DNA of 59,093 bases from an uncultured Christensenellaceae bacterium (GTDB lineage Bacteria > Bacillota > Clostridia > Christensenellales > Borkfalkiaceae), in contig CAJUMW010000013.1 in the NCBI GenBank assembly GCA_910587625.1, forward strand, positions 255 to 59,347, read 5' to 3'. Shown piece after piece: positions 17,656 through 24,942 of the stretch. The position numbers and the translations under genes were made by a program. Each line of letters starts with the position of its first letter. The first letter of the stretch is position 1. The notes below the pieces were generated by a model. It was not told where the DNA came from. It saw only the letters and a program-made list of their open reading frames with translations, and did no database searches.

Positions 17656-18033
17656 TTACTCCATAACTGCCGTTGCACCTGCAGCCTTGAGGTCGGCAAC
17701 GATTTTTTCAGCCTCTTCCTTAGCAACGTTCTCTTTAAGCACGCCGCCCTTTTCAACAGCGCTCTTAGCTTCAACAAGGCCAAGACCGGTGAATGCGCGA
17801 ACAACTTTGATAACGTCGATTTTCTTAGCGCCGGCATCTTTAAGAACGATGTTAAACTCGGTCTTTTCTTCGGCTGCTGCTGCGGGAGCCGCGCCTGCTG
17901 CGGGAGCTGCCGCTACTGCTACGGGAGCTGCCGCGCTTACGCCGAACTCCTCTTCAAGTGCCTTTACAAGTTCATTAAGTTCCAAAACAGTCATAGTTTT
18001 GATTTCTTCGATAAATTTCTTTACGTCTGCCAT
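17656..18033 (-). CDS. rplL: 50S ribosomal protein L7/L12
   Basis: A 125-residue stalk protein that recruits translation factors to the ribosome. It has the typical N-terminal dimerisation part (KKFIEEIKTMTVLELNELVKALEEEFG), an Ala/Pro-rich hinge (about 36-52) and the conserved C-terminal domain (KTEFNIVLKDAGAKKIDVIKVVR). It follows rplJ by about 70 nt in the usual order and is followed by the operon terminator. Confidence 0.98.
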   Translation of the reverse strand: MADVKKFIEEIKTMTVLELNELVKALEEEFGVSAAAPVAVAAAPAAGAAPAAAAEEKTEFNIVLKDAGAKKIDVIKVVRAFTGLGLVEAKSAVEKGGVLKENVAKEEAEKIVADLKAAGATAVME

Positions 18034-18102
18034 TTTTATTAACTCCTATTTTTTTATAATTAATTTTTTTACGTTTAAAGTCCGCCGACATAAATTTAAT
18101 TT

Positions 18103-18639
18103 TTAATTCTTCTGTTCTGCGATTGCGCCCAACACTCTTACGATACCTGCAACCAAGTTGTTGAGTACGCCTGCAAAGTTCGACAGGGGAGCCTGCATAG
18201 AACCGAGCATCTTTGCGATGAGTTCTTCCTTCGAGGGCATTGTTGCGAGTGCTTTAACGCCTGCCTTGTCCACATATGCCGAGTCGACAAACGCGCTTTT
18301 AATAACGATTTTTTCTTCGTAGTCCTTAGACGCCGCAAGCATAACCCTTGCCGCCGACGTTTCGTCCGCGCCGAAAGTTATAGCCGTGGGACCGTTGAGG
18401 TCTGCGTCGAAATCATGGTAACCCAAATCGTTTAAAGCCTTTCTTACAAGGGTATTTTTGTAGACCTTGTATTCGCAATTTGCTTCTCTGCACTTGTTGC
18501 GAAGAGCGGAAACTTCTGCAACGGTAAGTTTGTTGTAATCAACCAAGACTACCGACTTTGCCGCCTTTATTTTTTCCGTAATTTCTTCTACCACAACTTT
18601 TTTAGCTTCAAAATTAGCTGATTTTCTTTCTTCTGACAA
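18103..18639 (-). CDS. rplJ: 50S ribosomal protein L10
   Basis: A 178-residue protein that anchors L7/L12 dimers to the 23S rRNA. Residues 12-60 carry the conserved VVEEITEKIKAAKSVVLVDY and RNKCREANCEYKVYKNTL segments. The C-terminal helix binds the L12 dimers. The start codon is TTG, fixed by GGGAGG 6 nt upstream and by alignment to typical L10 starts. The L10 leader upstream is expected to mediate autoregulation by the L10-L12 complex. Confidence 0.97.
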   Translation of the reverse strand: MSEERKSANFEAKKVVVEEITEKIKAAKSVVLVDYNKLTVAEVSALRNKCREANCEYKVYKNTLVRKALNDLGYHDFDADLNGPTAITFGADETSAARVMLAASKDYEEKIVIKSAFVDSAYVDKAGVKALATMPSKEELIAKMLGSMQAPLSNFAGVLNNLVAGIVRVLGAIAEQKN

Positions 18640-18654
18640 TGTTTACCTCCCTTC

Positions 18655-18800
18655 CGCAACATTTTGCGGTTATTCAAGAAAAAATTCCTTGCACCCAAAA
18701 CGGCACAAGGAATCTAATAATCGCATATTAAAATTCATCTTGTAACCTGAGCGAGAAATTAAGCGAAAACGCACTCGCCGTCTTGGGCAACAAATTATTT
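18655..18800 (-). promoter_or_regulatory. L10 leader with attenuator hairpin
   Basis: The region between rplA and rplJ has the features of the ribosomal L10 leader. There is an upstream paired region (GCGAGTGCG with complementary bases, about 18740-18790). It is followed by a terminator-like hairpin ATTCCTTG/CAAGGAAT (18684-18713) with a T run (18678-18684), and then about 40 nt to the rplJ start. The known mechanism is binding of L10-L12 to the leader, which reduces expression. The boundaries are approximate. Confidence 0.75.
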
Positions 18801-18865
18801 TACTTTGACATTATAAACGTTTAACAACAGTTTGTCAAACTTTTTTTACAAGAAACGGTTAAATT

Positions 18866-19555
18866 TTAACCCTTGTTGTAGGTTACTCTGACGCCGGGGC
18901 CCATAGTTGCGGAAAGAGTTACGCTTTTAATATACTGACCCTTTGCTGCCGCAGGCTTAGCCTTTACAATAGCGTCCATAAGCGCGTTAAAGTTTTCGGT
19001 GATTTTTTCGATACCGAACGACTTTTTGCCGATGGGAACGTGGATAATAGCCGTTTTGTCAAGACGGTATTCAACTTTACCGGCTTTAACTTCCTTTACA
19101 GCCTTAGCTACGTCCATAGTGACCGTACCCGACTTGGGGTTGGGCATCAAGCCCTTAGGTCCGAGAATACGACCTATCCTACCTACCATACCCATCATAT
19201 CGGGAGTGGTAATCATTACGTCGAAGTCGAACCAATTCTGCGACTGAATGCGCTGAATTGTCTCTTCTGCGCCGACATAGTCAGCGCCGGCAGCCGTAGC
19301 CGCGTCCGCCTTGTCACCCTTTGCAATAACCAAAACCTTTTTGGTTTTACCTGTTCCGTTGGGAAGGACGAGAACGCCTCTTACCTGCTGGTCAGCCTGA
19401 CGGGGATCGACGCCCAAACGAACGTGAAGTTCGATAGTTTCGTCAAACTTTGCCTTTGCCGTATCCAAAACAAGCTTTGCAGCTTCGTTTAAATCATAAC
19501 TCTTGGAGCGGTCGTACAACTTAATGCTTTCTGCATATTTCTTTGCAAGTTTCAT
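18866..19555 (-). CDS. rplA: 50S ribosomal protein L1
   Basis: A 229-residue L1 stalk protein. The start at 19555 is chosen because AAGGAGG lies about 10 nt upstream and MKLAKKYAESIKLYD is the usual start. The longer open frame merely extends into the end of rplK. Conserved L1 segments include VDPRQADQQVRGVLVLPNGTG and GRIGRILGPKGLMPNPKSGTVT. It is co-transcribed with rplK. Confidence 0.97.
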   Translation of the reverse strand: MKLAKKYAESIKLYDRSKSYDLNEAAKLVLDTAKAKFDETIELHVRLGVDPRQADQQVRGVLVLPNGTGKTKKVLVIAKGDKADAATAAGADYVGAEETIQRIQSQNWFDFDVMITTPDMMGMVGRIGRILGPKGLMPNPKSGTVTMDVAKAVKEVKAGKVEYRLDKTAIIHVPIGKKSFGIEKITENFNALMDAIVKAKPAAAKGQYIKSVTLSATMGPGVRVTYNKG

Positions 19556-19568
19556 CCGTAGCCCCTCC

Positions 19569-19994
19569 TTACTCTTCAACGGTAACGCCCATCGAGCGTG
19601 CCGTACCCTTGACCATCGACTTAGCGGACTCGATATCCACACAGTTCAAGTCGGGCATCTTTGTCTTAGCGATTTCCTCAACCTGCGCCTTGGTAAGTTT
19701 GCCTACCTTGTCCCTGTTGGGGCGCGCGCTTGCCGTATCCAGACCCAAAGCCTTTTTGATAAGAACGGGTGTGGGGGGCGTTTTGAGTTCAAACGTGAAA
19801 CTTCTGTCCTGATAAATTGTTACAACGCAAGGGATGATAAGTCCGGCCTGAGAAGCCGTCTTTGCGTTGAATTCCTTAGTAAAGCCGGGAATATTGATTC
19901 CGTGGGGGCCGAGCGTCGAACCGACGGGGGGCGCGGGGGTAGCTTTACCGGCAGGGAGCTGTAACTTTACGACAGCCGTTACTTTCTTTGCCAT
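19569..19994 (-). CDS. rplK: 50S ribosomal protein L11
   Basis: A 141-residue protein of the GTPase-associated centre, also needed for RelA activation. The start at 19994 follows GGAGGAACAAAA and gives MAKKVTAVVKLQLPAGKATPAPPVG, the standard beginning. An ATG 12 codons earlier lacks a ribosome-binding site. The proline-rich N-terminal domain and the C-terminal RNA-binding segment (GTARSMGV) are intact. Confidence 0.97.
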   Translation of the reverse strand: MAKKVTAVVKLQLPAGKATPAPPVGSTLGPHGINIPGFTKEFNAKTASQAGLIIPCVVTIYQDRSFTFELKTPPTPVLIKKALGLDTASARPNRDKVGKLTKAQVEEIAKTKMPDLNCVDIESAKSMVKGTARSMGVTVEE

Positions 19995-20102
19995 TTTTGT
20001 TCCTCCGATGTGGTCAATCAAACGCGCCATGAAAAGAATTTAACGCGTTCTCCCACTATTTAAACCGTTGCAACGCAACGAGTTTATATAAATTATTATT
20101 GC

Positions 20103-20651
20103 TTAACCTTGCTCGTCAAGCTTTTTTATTTGAATATACTCGACTTCTACGTCGGTATTTCTGCCGAACATCTGAATATTGACCTTGGCTTTTTGCGCCG
20201 CGTCGTTGAGCTCGGTAATGACGCCTTCAAAGCCCGTCAAGGGACCCGAATCGACGCCGACTCTGTCACCGACGTTGAAGTCGGCGTTCAAAACGACTTC
20301 TTCAAGGCGCATTTTTCTTATTTCAGCCTCTTTCATGGGAATGGGTCTGCCCTGAGGTCCGACGAAGCCCGTCACGCCTCTCGTGTTGGTAACCCAATAC
20401 CAAAGCTGGTTGGAATAAATCATTTTAATGAAAACATAGCAGGGTAAAAGCTTGCGCTCGACTACCTTGCGCTTGCCGTTCTTCTCTTCGATAGTCTGTT
20501 CCATAGGAATTTTGACGTCGAAAATCATATTTTGCAGATTGTTGTTTTCAATCAACCGAAAAAGGCTGTCTCTGACCATCGACTCATAGCCCGAATAAGT
20601 ATGAAGAATGTACCAACAGGGATTTTCGGGGTCTGCTACCATCGTTGCCAT
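20103..20651 (-). CDS. nusG: Transcription termination/antitermination factor NusG
   Basis: A 182-residue factor that binds RNA polymerase through its N-terminal NGN domain (WYILHTYSGYE, then LLPCYVFIKM and TRGVTGFVG). The C-terminal KOW domain (about 130-182, FNVGDRVGVDSGPLTGFEGVI) contacts Rho or ribosomal protein S10. It lies 3 nt downstream of secE, the usual order. Confidence 0.97.
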   Translation of the reverse strand: MATMVADPENPCWYILHTYSGYESMVRDSLFRLIENNNLQNMIFDVKIPMEQTIEEKNGKRKVVERKLLPCYVFIKMIYSNQLWYWVTNTRGVTGFVGPQGRPIPMKEAEIRKMRLEEVVLNADFNVGDRVGVDSGPLTGFEGVITELNDAAQKAKVNIQMFGRNTDVEVEYIQIKKLDEQG

Positions 20652-20654
20652 AAT

Positions 20655-20885
20655 TTACGCTCCGATACCGGTTATTAATTCTAACAGTTTCTCTAAGCCG
20701 ACGTTGATACCCGTGACGACGAGTGTGAAAATCACGACTACGACAAGAACCACGCAAGTACCTCTGACCACCTTGGGAAATTTAGGCCAGGTAACGTTTT
20801 TCAGTTCGGAAAACGTTTCTTTGAGCTTTTTGCCCATTCTGACGAAAATGTTGGGCTTTTTAGCGTTTTTATCTAACTGAGCCAT
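20655..20885 (-). CDS. secE: Preprotein translocase subunit SecE
   Basis: A 76-residue single-span subunit of the SecYEG channel. The amphipathic surface helix (LKETFSELKNVTWPKFPKVV, about 20-40) is followed by one membrane segment (about 42-65). This is the short Gram-positive form. It lies between rpmG and nusG. Confidence 0.95.
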   Translation of the reverse strand: MAQLDKNAKKPNIFVRMGKKLKETFSELKNVTWPKFPKVVRGTCVVLVVVVIFTLVVTGINVGLEKLLELITGIGA

Positions 20886-20907
20886 AATTGTTTCCTTTTA
20901 AATTAAA

Positions 20908-21069
20908 TTATTTGCTTTCTTTGTGTTCGGTGTGCTTTTTGCAGAACGGGCAATATTTAGACATCGTAAGCCTGTCGGGGTCGTTACGCTTATTCTTATA
21001 GCTGTCGTAATTGCGACGTTTGCACTCTGTACATTCAAACGTTATCTTAGTCCTTACCTGTGCTTTCAT
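20908..21069 (-). CDS. rpmG: 50S ribosomal protein L33
   Basis: A short 53-residue frame starting at 21069 (MKAQVRTKITFECTECKRRN) and ending at 20908. It carries two Cys pairs (CTEC about 13-16 and CPFC about 40-43) that bind zinc, as in the C+ form of L33. The motif RNDPDRLTMSKYCPFCKKHT is diagnostic. It is the first gene of the rpmG-secE-nusG transcript, 22 nt before secE. Confidence 0.95.
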   Translation of the reverse strand: MKAQVRTKITFECTECKRRNYDSYKNKRNDPDRLTMSKYCPFCKKHTEHKESK

Positions 21070-21120
21070 TTTGGAAAACTCCGTACAAAAAAATTACACC
21101 CCCATTTGAGTGCGCTTTGA

Positions 21121-21149
21121 GTTTAACACACTTTTACGGGGCTTGTCAA
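21121..21149 (-). promoter_or_regulatory. Promoter of the rpmG-secE-nusG operon
   Basis: Minus strand TTGACA (21144-21149), 17 bp, TTAAAC (21121-21126). Confidence 0.6.
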
Positions 21150-21186
21150 CCCTTTTTAAAACTATTTATAAATTTTTTTCGACTAT

Positions 21187-22164
21187 TTATTGCGCGGCGT
21201 TGAAGTGCAAAGTCGCGCCGGTAAGCTTTTCGTTACCGTTCGCAAAGTAAATTTCGTTCCACTGCTCCGCGCTGCCCGTAAAATATACGTCCTTCACATT
21301 GCACAGATAAAACGCATTGACGCCTACGTTTTTTACGCTGCTCGGCAAAAACACGGTTTCAAGCGCGATGTTCCCCGCAAACGCGGTTTCGGAAATTCTT
21401 ATTACTCCGTCGGGTATAGTTATTACTTTCAAGTTCGCACAAAAGGACGCAAAACCGCTCTCCAAAGTAGTTACACCCCGTGATATGGTCAAACTAACAA
21501 GGTTTGAGCAGCTTGAAAAGGCGTGTGCGCCGATACTTGTAACGCCGTCGCGCATATTGACGATTTTTAGGTTTGCACATGTGGAAAACGCGCTTGCACC
21601 AATGCTTTCAAGGCTGTCGGGCAGGACTATTTTTTCAAGCGCAGTACAGGAAAGAAAAGCGTATTCCCCCAGGGATATGAGCCCGTTACCAAGGTTTACG
21701 CTTACTAATTGCGTGCAAAAGTCGAACGCATGCGCGCCTATTTCCGTCACAGTAGAGGGCAGAGTTATCGATATCAATTTATCGTCGTTTTTAAACGCCT
21801 CGGGGCGCAGCGAAATTACGGGGTAACCCTTATACCTTTCGGGTACCGAAATGTTGGGGCTTTGGTCTTCTCCCCTTCCCGAAACGGCGTATCCTATTAA
21901 CGTCTGACCCTCGTAGACCCCGTCATATACCAGACTTTCGCTGTCTTTAACCATATGACAGACAACGCATTCGTCTTTTTGAAAGACGTGCGGAGCACTA
22001 ACTTCTTCTTGGCAAAGAGTGCAGAACTTGACGTGATACTTATCTCCGTCGCTCGTCCAAGGGGTGAACTCGTGAATGTGTTCTTTTGCGCAGCCGACAG
22101 ATAGAGCGGCAAAAGCCACGCCTGCGGATAGTATAAAAAATATTAGCTTTTTAACAAGTTTCAT
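21187..22164 (-). CDS. Leucine-rich-repeat surface lipoprotein (BspA type)
   Basis: A 325-residue predicted lipoprotein with a signal peptide and lipobox LSVGC (Cys 25). Residues 28-75 form a Cys/His-rich mini-domain (HEFTPW, CTLCQEE, HVF, CVVCHM) that looks like a zinc ribbon. From about 105 to 300 there are seven to eight LRR_5 repeats of about 23 residues (LPSTVTEIGAHAFDFCTQL and similar), as in BspA-like adhesins. It ends with a typical SAEQWNEI segment. AGGAAT lies before the ATG. The ligand is unknown. A hairpin separates it from rex upstream. Confidence 0.85.
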   Translation of the reverse strand: MKLVKKLIFFILSAGVAFAALSVGCAKEHIHEFTPWTSDGDKYHVKFCTLCQEEVSAPHVFQKDECVVCHMVKDSESLVYDGVYEGQTLIGYAVSGRGEDQSPNISVPERYKGYPVISLRPEAFKNDDKLISITLPSTVTEIGAHAFDFCTQLVSVNLGNGLISLGEYAFLSCTALEKIVLPDSLESIGASAFSTCANLKIVNMRDGVTSIGAHAFSSCSNLVSLTISRGVTTLESGFASFCANLKVITIPDGVIRISETAFAGNIALETVFLPSSVKNVGVNAFYLCNVKDVYFTGSAEQWNEIYFANGNEKLTGATLHFNAAQ

Positions 22165-22179
22165 TATAGTTATTCCTAT

Positions 22180-22214
22180 AAGCGAGCCTCTCTCCGAAGG
22201 AAAGAGGCTCGCTT
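22180..22214 (-). terminator. Hairpin between rex and the LRR gene
   Basis: Stem AAGCGAGCCTCT/AGAGGCTCGCTT (22180-22191 and 22203-22214). The minus-strand downstream side lacks a good T run, so it may be a partial terminator or an mRNA-processing site. Confidence 0.5.
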
Positions 22215-22232
22215 AAATATGATTTATCAAAT

Positions 22233-22847
22233 TTAAATCATACTTGAAAGTATCGCGAGATTTGCCGCAACGTCCATATTAATTACAGAAAAGCCCTCGG
22301 GCGTCTGCAAAATTACGGGTGCAAAATTGAGCATTGCCTTGACTCCGCTTGCAACCAGCCTGTCGCAAACCTCCTGCGCGTATTGGGCGGGAACGCATAT
22401 TACGGCAAGCTTGACCTCCATTTTTTTGACGTCTTCGGCAAGGGATAAAACGTCGCGTATGGGCTTGCCCGAAACGCTTTTGCCTATCTTTTCGGGATTG
22501 TTGTCGTATGCCGCCACAAGATCTATTCCGTAATTTTTAAATCCTCCGTAGCACAAAATGGCATAACCGAGCTCCCCGGCTCCTATTAAAATCGCGTTCT
22601 TTTTGTCGTTACAGCCGAGATAGTCCTCAAGTGCGGAAATAAGCTCGGACAAGACGTAGCCGACGCGCGTTCTGCCCTGTGCGGAAGTGTATGCCAAATC
22701 CTTTCTGACAAGAACCTCGCCCAAATTGAGCGCGTGGGCAATTGCGCCCGACGAAATAAATTTATCGCCGCCCTTTTCAAGAGTTTTAAGATAATTGAGA
22801 TACACAGGCAGTCTTTGCAGACTCATTACGGGAATATTGCTTTTCAT
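22233..22847 (-). CDS. rex: Redox-sensing transcriptional repressor Rex
   Basis: A 204-residue repressor that senses the NADH/NAD+ ratio. The N-terminal winged helix (about 8-75: SLQRLPVYLNYLKTL and SSGAIAHALNLGEVLVRKDLAY) is the Rex DNA-binding type. The Rossmann part begins NAILIGAGELGYAILCY (about 84-100) and includes GIDLVAAYDNNPEKIG. The C-terminal swapped helix is present. Rex controls fermentation genes in anaerobic Bacillota. No clear Rex box is seen within the window. It lies 44 nt after the ROK gene and is probably co-transcribed. Confidence 0.95.
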   Translation of the reverse strand: MKSNIPVMSLQRLPVYLNYLKTLEKGGDKFISSGAIAHALNLGEVLVRKDLAYTSAQGRTRVGYVLSELISALEDYLGCNDKKNAILIGAGELGYAILCYGGFKNYGIDLVAAYDNNPEKIGKSVSGKPIRDVLSLAEDVKKMEVKLAVICVPAQYAQEVCDRLVASGVKAMLNFAPVILQTPEGFSVINMDVAANLAILSSMI

Positions 22848-22891
22848 TTTATAACCTTTTTAAATAATTTGAGCTTTGCTGAATTATCGCT

Positions 22892-23824
22892 TTAAAACAG
22901 CAATGCCGCCGCGCCGTAAGCTCCGGCCCTGTTGCCGAGCGAAGCGCACTCGATTTTTACGGGCGCGAAGTCGGTACCGCCGAAGAGTTCTTTATCTACA
23001 AGCTTTTGTAGTGGCGCAGTAAGACGCGAGCCCTGCGCCGCAACGCCGCCGCCTAACATAACTATGTTTGGACGGAATATGTTTGCAAGATTTGTTATTC
23101 CGCAAGCCAGATGATTTATATACCAATCCACAATTCTTTTCGCGGTCTTGTCGCCGTCCATATACTCGAACGCCGTTTTGCCGTCGGCTGTGTCGTTCGT
23201 ATAGGTTTTCCACATATCCGAGCCGGTATCCTCTTCCATTTCGAACTTTGTCTTTGCGGTAAGCGCACGCGCCGAACAGTAGACCTCGAAACAGCCGCGC
23301 CTGCCGCAGGTACATTTGAGTCCGCCCTTTTCTATAACCATATGCCCGACCTCGGTACCGGCGCCCTTATTGCCCTCAAACAGTTTTCCGTCGATTACAA
23401 TGCCGCCGCCCACTCCCGTGCCGAGAGTTATCATAATGCTGTTATCATAGCCCTTGCCTACGCCGAACTTTGCCTCACCCAACGCAGCCGCGTTTGCGTC
23501 GTTGCACACTTCAACGCGAAGCTTGAATTTATCGACAAGCAGCTTTTTTAAAGGATAGTTTTTGAGTTCGAGATTACCTGCAAACAATACCGTGCCCGTA
23601 GTGGTGTCGATAAGTCCGGGACAGCATACGCCGATACCCGAAATTTGCGAAAATACGACGCCCATGCGCTGCACAAGCTCGTCCGCAAGCACCTCTATGG
23701 TGTCGGCAAGGTCAGCACCCACCTCAACGGGAACGCAGCCCTCGCTTAAAATATCGCCCTTTTCGTTTATAACAAGACCTTTTATGGACGTTCCGCCCAC
23801 GTCAAGCCCCATATAGTAATTCAT
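22892..23824 (-). CDS. ROK family glucokinase-like kinase
   Basis: A 310-residue sugar kinase of the ROK family. It has the ATP site MGLDVGGTSIKG (about 4-15), the catalytic region EVCNDANAAALGE (about 104-116) and the ROK zinc motif CTCGRRGCFE (about 173-182). GTGVGGGIVIDG is also present. The start at 23824 is chosen because AAGGGGA precedes it. The upstream in-frame start would lie inside the leader. Glucose is the likeliest substrate by resemblance to GlcK, but ROK kinases vary. Confidence 0.9.
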   Translation of the reverse strand: MNYYMGLDVGGTSIKGLVINEKGDILSEGCVPVEVGADLADTIEVLADELVQRMGVVFSQISGIGVCCPGLIDTTTGTVLFAGNLELKNYPLKKLLVDKFKLRVEVCNDANAAALGEAKFGVGKGYDNSIMITLGTGVGGGIVIDGKLFEGNKGAGTEVGHMVIEKGGLKCTCGRRGCFEVYCSARALTAKTKFEMEEDTGSDMWKTYTNDTADGKTAFEYMDGDKTAKRIVDWYINHLACGITNLANIFRPNIVMLGGGVAAQGSRLTAPLQKLVDKELFGGTDFAPVKIECASLGNRAGAYGAAALLF

Positions 23825-23854
23825 AATAATCCCCTTTATTATATAATTATAATC

Positions 23855-23883
23855 ATTATACACTTATAAACCCGACTCGTCAA
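23855..23883 (-). promoter_or_regulatory. Promoter of the ROK kinase-rex unit
   Basis: Minus strand TTGACG (23878-23883), 17 bp, TATAAT (23855-23860). The leader is about 25 nt. Confidence 0.7.
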
Positions 23884-23911
23884 GGGGTTAAGTAAAATTG
23901 TAGCGATAAAC

Positions 23912-23938
23912 AAAAAAGCCGCCGCAATATTTTGCGGC
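23912..23938 (-). terminator. Terminator of the nrdD-nrdG-dut operon
   Basis: Stem GCCGCAA/TTGCGGC (23921-23938), followed on the minus strand by T6 (23912-23917). Confidence 0.8.
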
Positions 23939-23954
23939 AGCTGACCTATATTTA

Positions 23955-24392
23955 TTAAAATCTGTCCGTGGAACCGAAGCCTCCCTCTCCGCGGACGGTA
24001 TCGGAAAGTTCGTCCTTTTGAATGAACTCAGCCGTGATATACGGAGTTATTACAAGCTGCGCCACCCTCTCTCCGACCGCCACGGTCTGAGGCTCGTCGG
24101 AATGGTTTAGAAGCGCTACGCACACCTCTCCGCGATAGTCGCAGTCAACGACGCCGACCTTGTTTGCAGGAGCAAGCGAACGCTTGGAAGCAAGTCCGCT
24201 TCTCGCATAGATAAGTCCGGCATAGCCGACGGGCAGTTCGAGCGCAAGCCCGGTGGGGATAAGCACGGTTTTGTGCGGCTGCACGACCATATCCTGCTCG
24301 ATGCACGCATACAAGTCCGCACCTGCGGCAAACTGACTGCCATAGACGGGAATTTTTGCACCGTCTCTCAATTTTTTAATACCAATCTTCAT
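23955..24392 (-). CDS. dut: dUTP diphosphatase
   Basis: A 145-residue trimeric dUTPase that makes dUMP and keeps uracil out of DNA. Motifs: AAGADLYA (motif 1), YARSGLASKR (motif 2), GVVDCDYRGEV (motif 3), RVAQLVI (motif 4) and the C-terminal RGEGGFGSTDR (motif 5, which closes over the nucleotide). The start at 24392 follows AAAGGT. It lies 10 nt after nrdG, which links dUTP removal to deoxynucleotide synthesis. Confidence 0.95.
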   Translation of the reverse strand: MKIGIKKLRDGAKIPVYGSQFAAGADLYACIEQDMVVQPHKTVLIPTGLALELPVGYAGLIYARSGLASKRSLAPANKVGVVDCDYRGEVCVALLNHSDEPQTVAVGERVAQLVITPYITAEFIQKDELSDTVRGEGGFGSTDRF

Positions 24393-24402
24393 AAAAATAC
24401 CT

Positions 24403-24936
24403 TTATCTTTCGCTGTCCTCGTCCCAAAGCACAATTTCGTCGCGCTCCAAAGTGGGTTTCAACATAATAATTCTTTGATTTGACGAACCGCGGAACCTCA
24501 AACTTAAATCTTTCAGTTCCTCGACAAACTTTCCGTCGACAAGCACGTCGAGGCAGTTCAACATCTCGTTTACCGTATCGAGGTTGCCGAGCTTACCCGT
24601 AAGCAAGTCCCTCTCCAAATCGTAGCCCGTGAAGCACCATAACGACTTATCGGGGCACGCCGCGCGAAGCTTTTTCAAAAACGGAGCAAGCGCGACTTGA
24701 TTTTCGGGCTCGAACGGGTCGCCGCCAAGCAGAGTAAACCCCTTTATGTGGCTGGGTTTAATCCCGTTTATTATTGAATTTGCAACCTCTTCCGTAAACG
24801 GTTGACCGTAGCAAAAATCCCAAGTTTCGGGGTTGAAACAGTTTTTGCAATGATTGCGGCAGCCGCTGACGTACAGCGAAACGCGCACTCCCGGCCCGTT
24901 GGAAATGTCAAACCACTTTATTTTAGCGTAATTCAT
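24403..24936 (-). CDS. nrdG: Anaerobic ribonucleotide reductase activating protein
   Basis: A 177-residue radical SAM enzyme that generates the glycyl radical on NrdD. The 4Fe-4S motif is CRNHCKNC (about 26-33), preceded by FDISNGPGVRVSLYVSG. GGDPFEPEN (about 70-78) is the SAM-binding GGE/GGD element. It follows nrdD by 6 nt. Confidence 0.95.
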   Translation of the reverse strand: MNYAKIKWFDISNGPGVRVSLYVSGCRNHCKNCFNPETWDFCYGQPFTEEVANSIINGIKPSHIKGFTLLGGDPFEPENQVALAPFLKKLRAACPDKSLWCFTGYDLERDLLTGKLGNLDTVNEMLNCLDVLVDGKFVEELKDLSLRFRGSSNQRIIMLKPTLERDEIVLWDEDSER

Positions 24937-24942
24937 AATTGA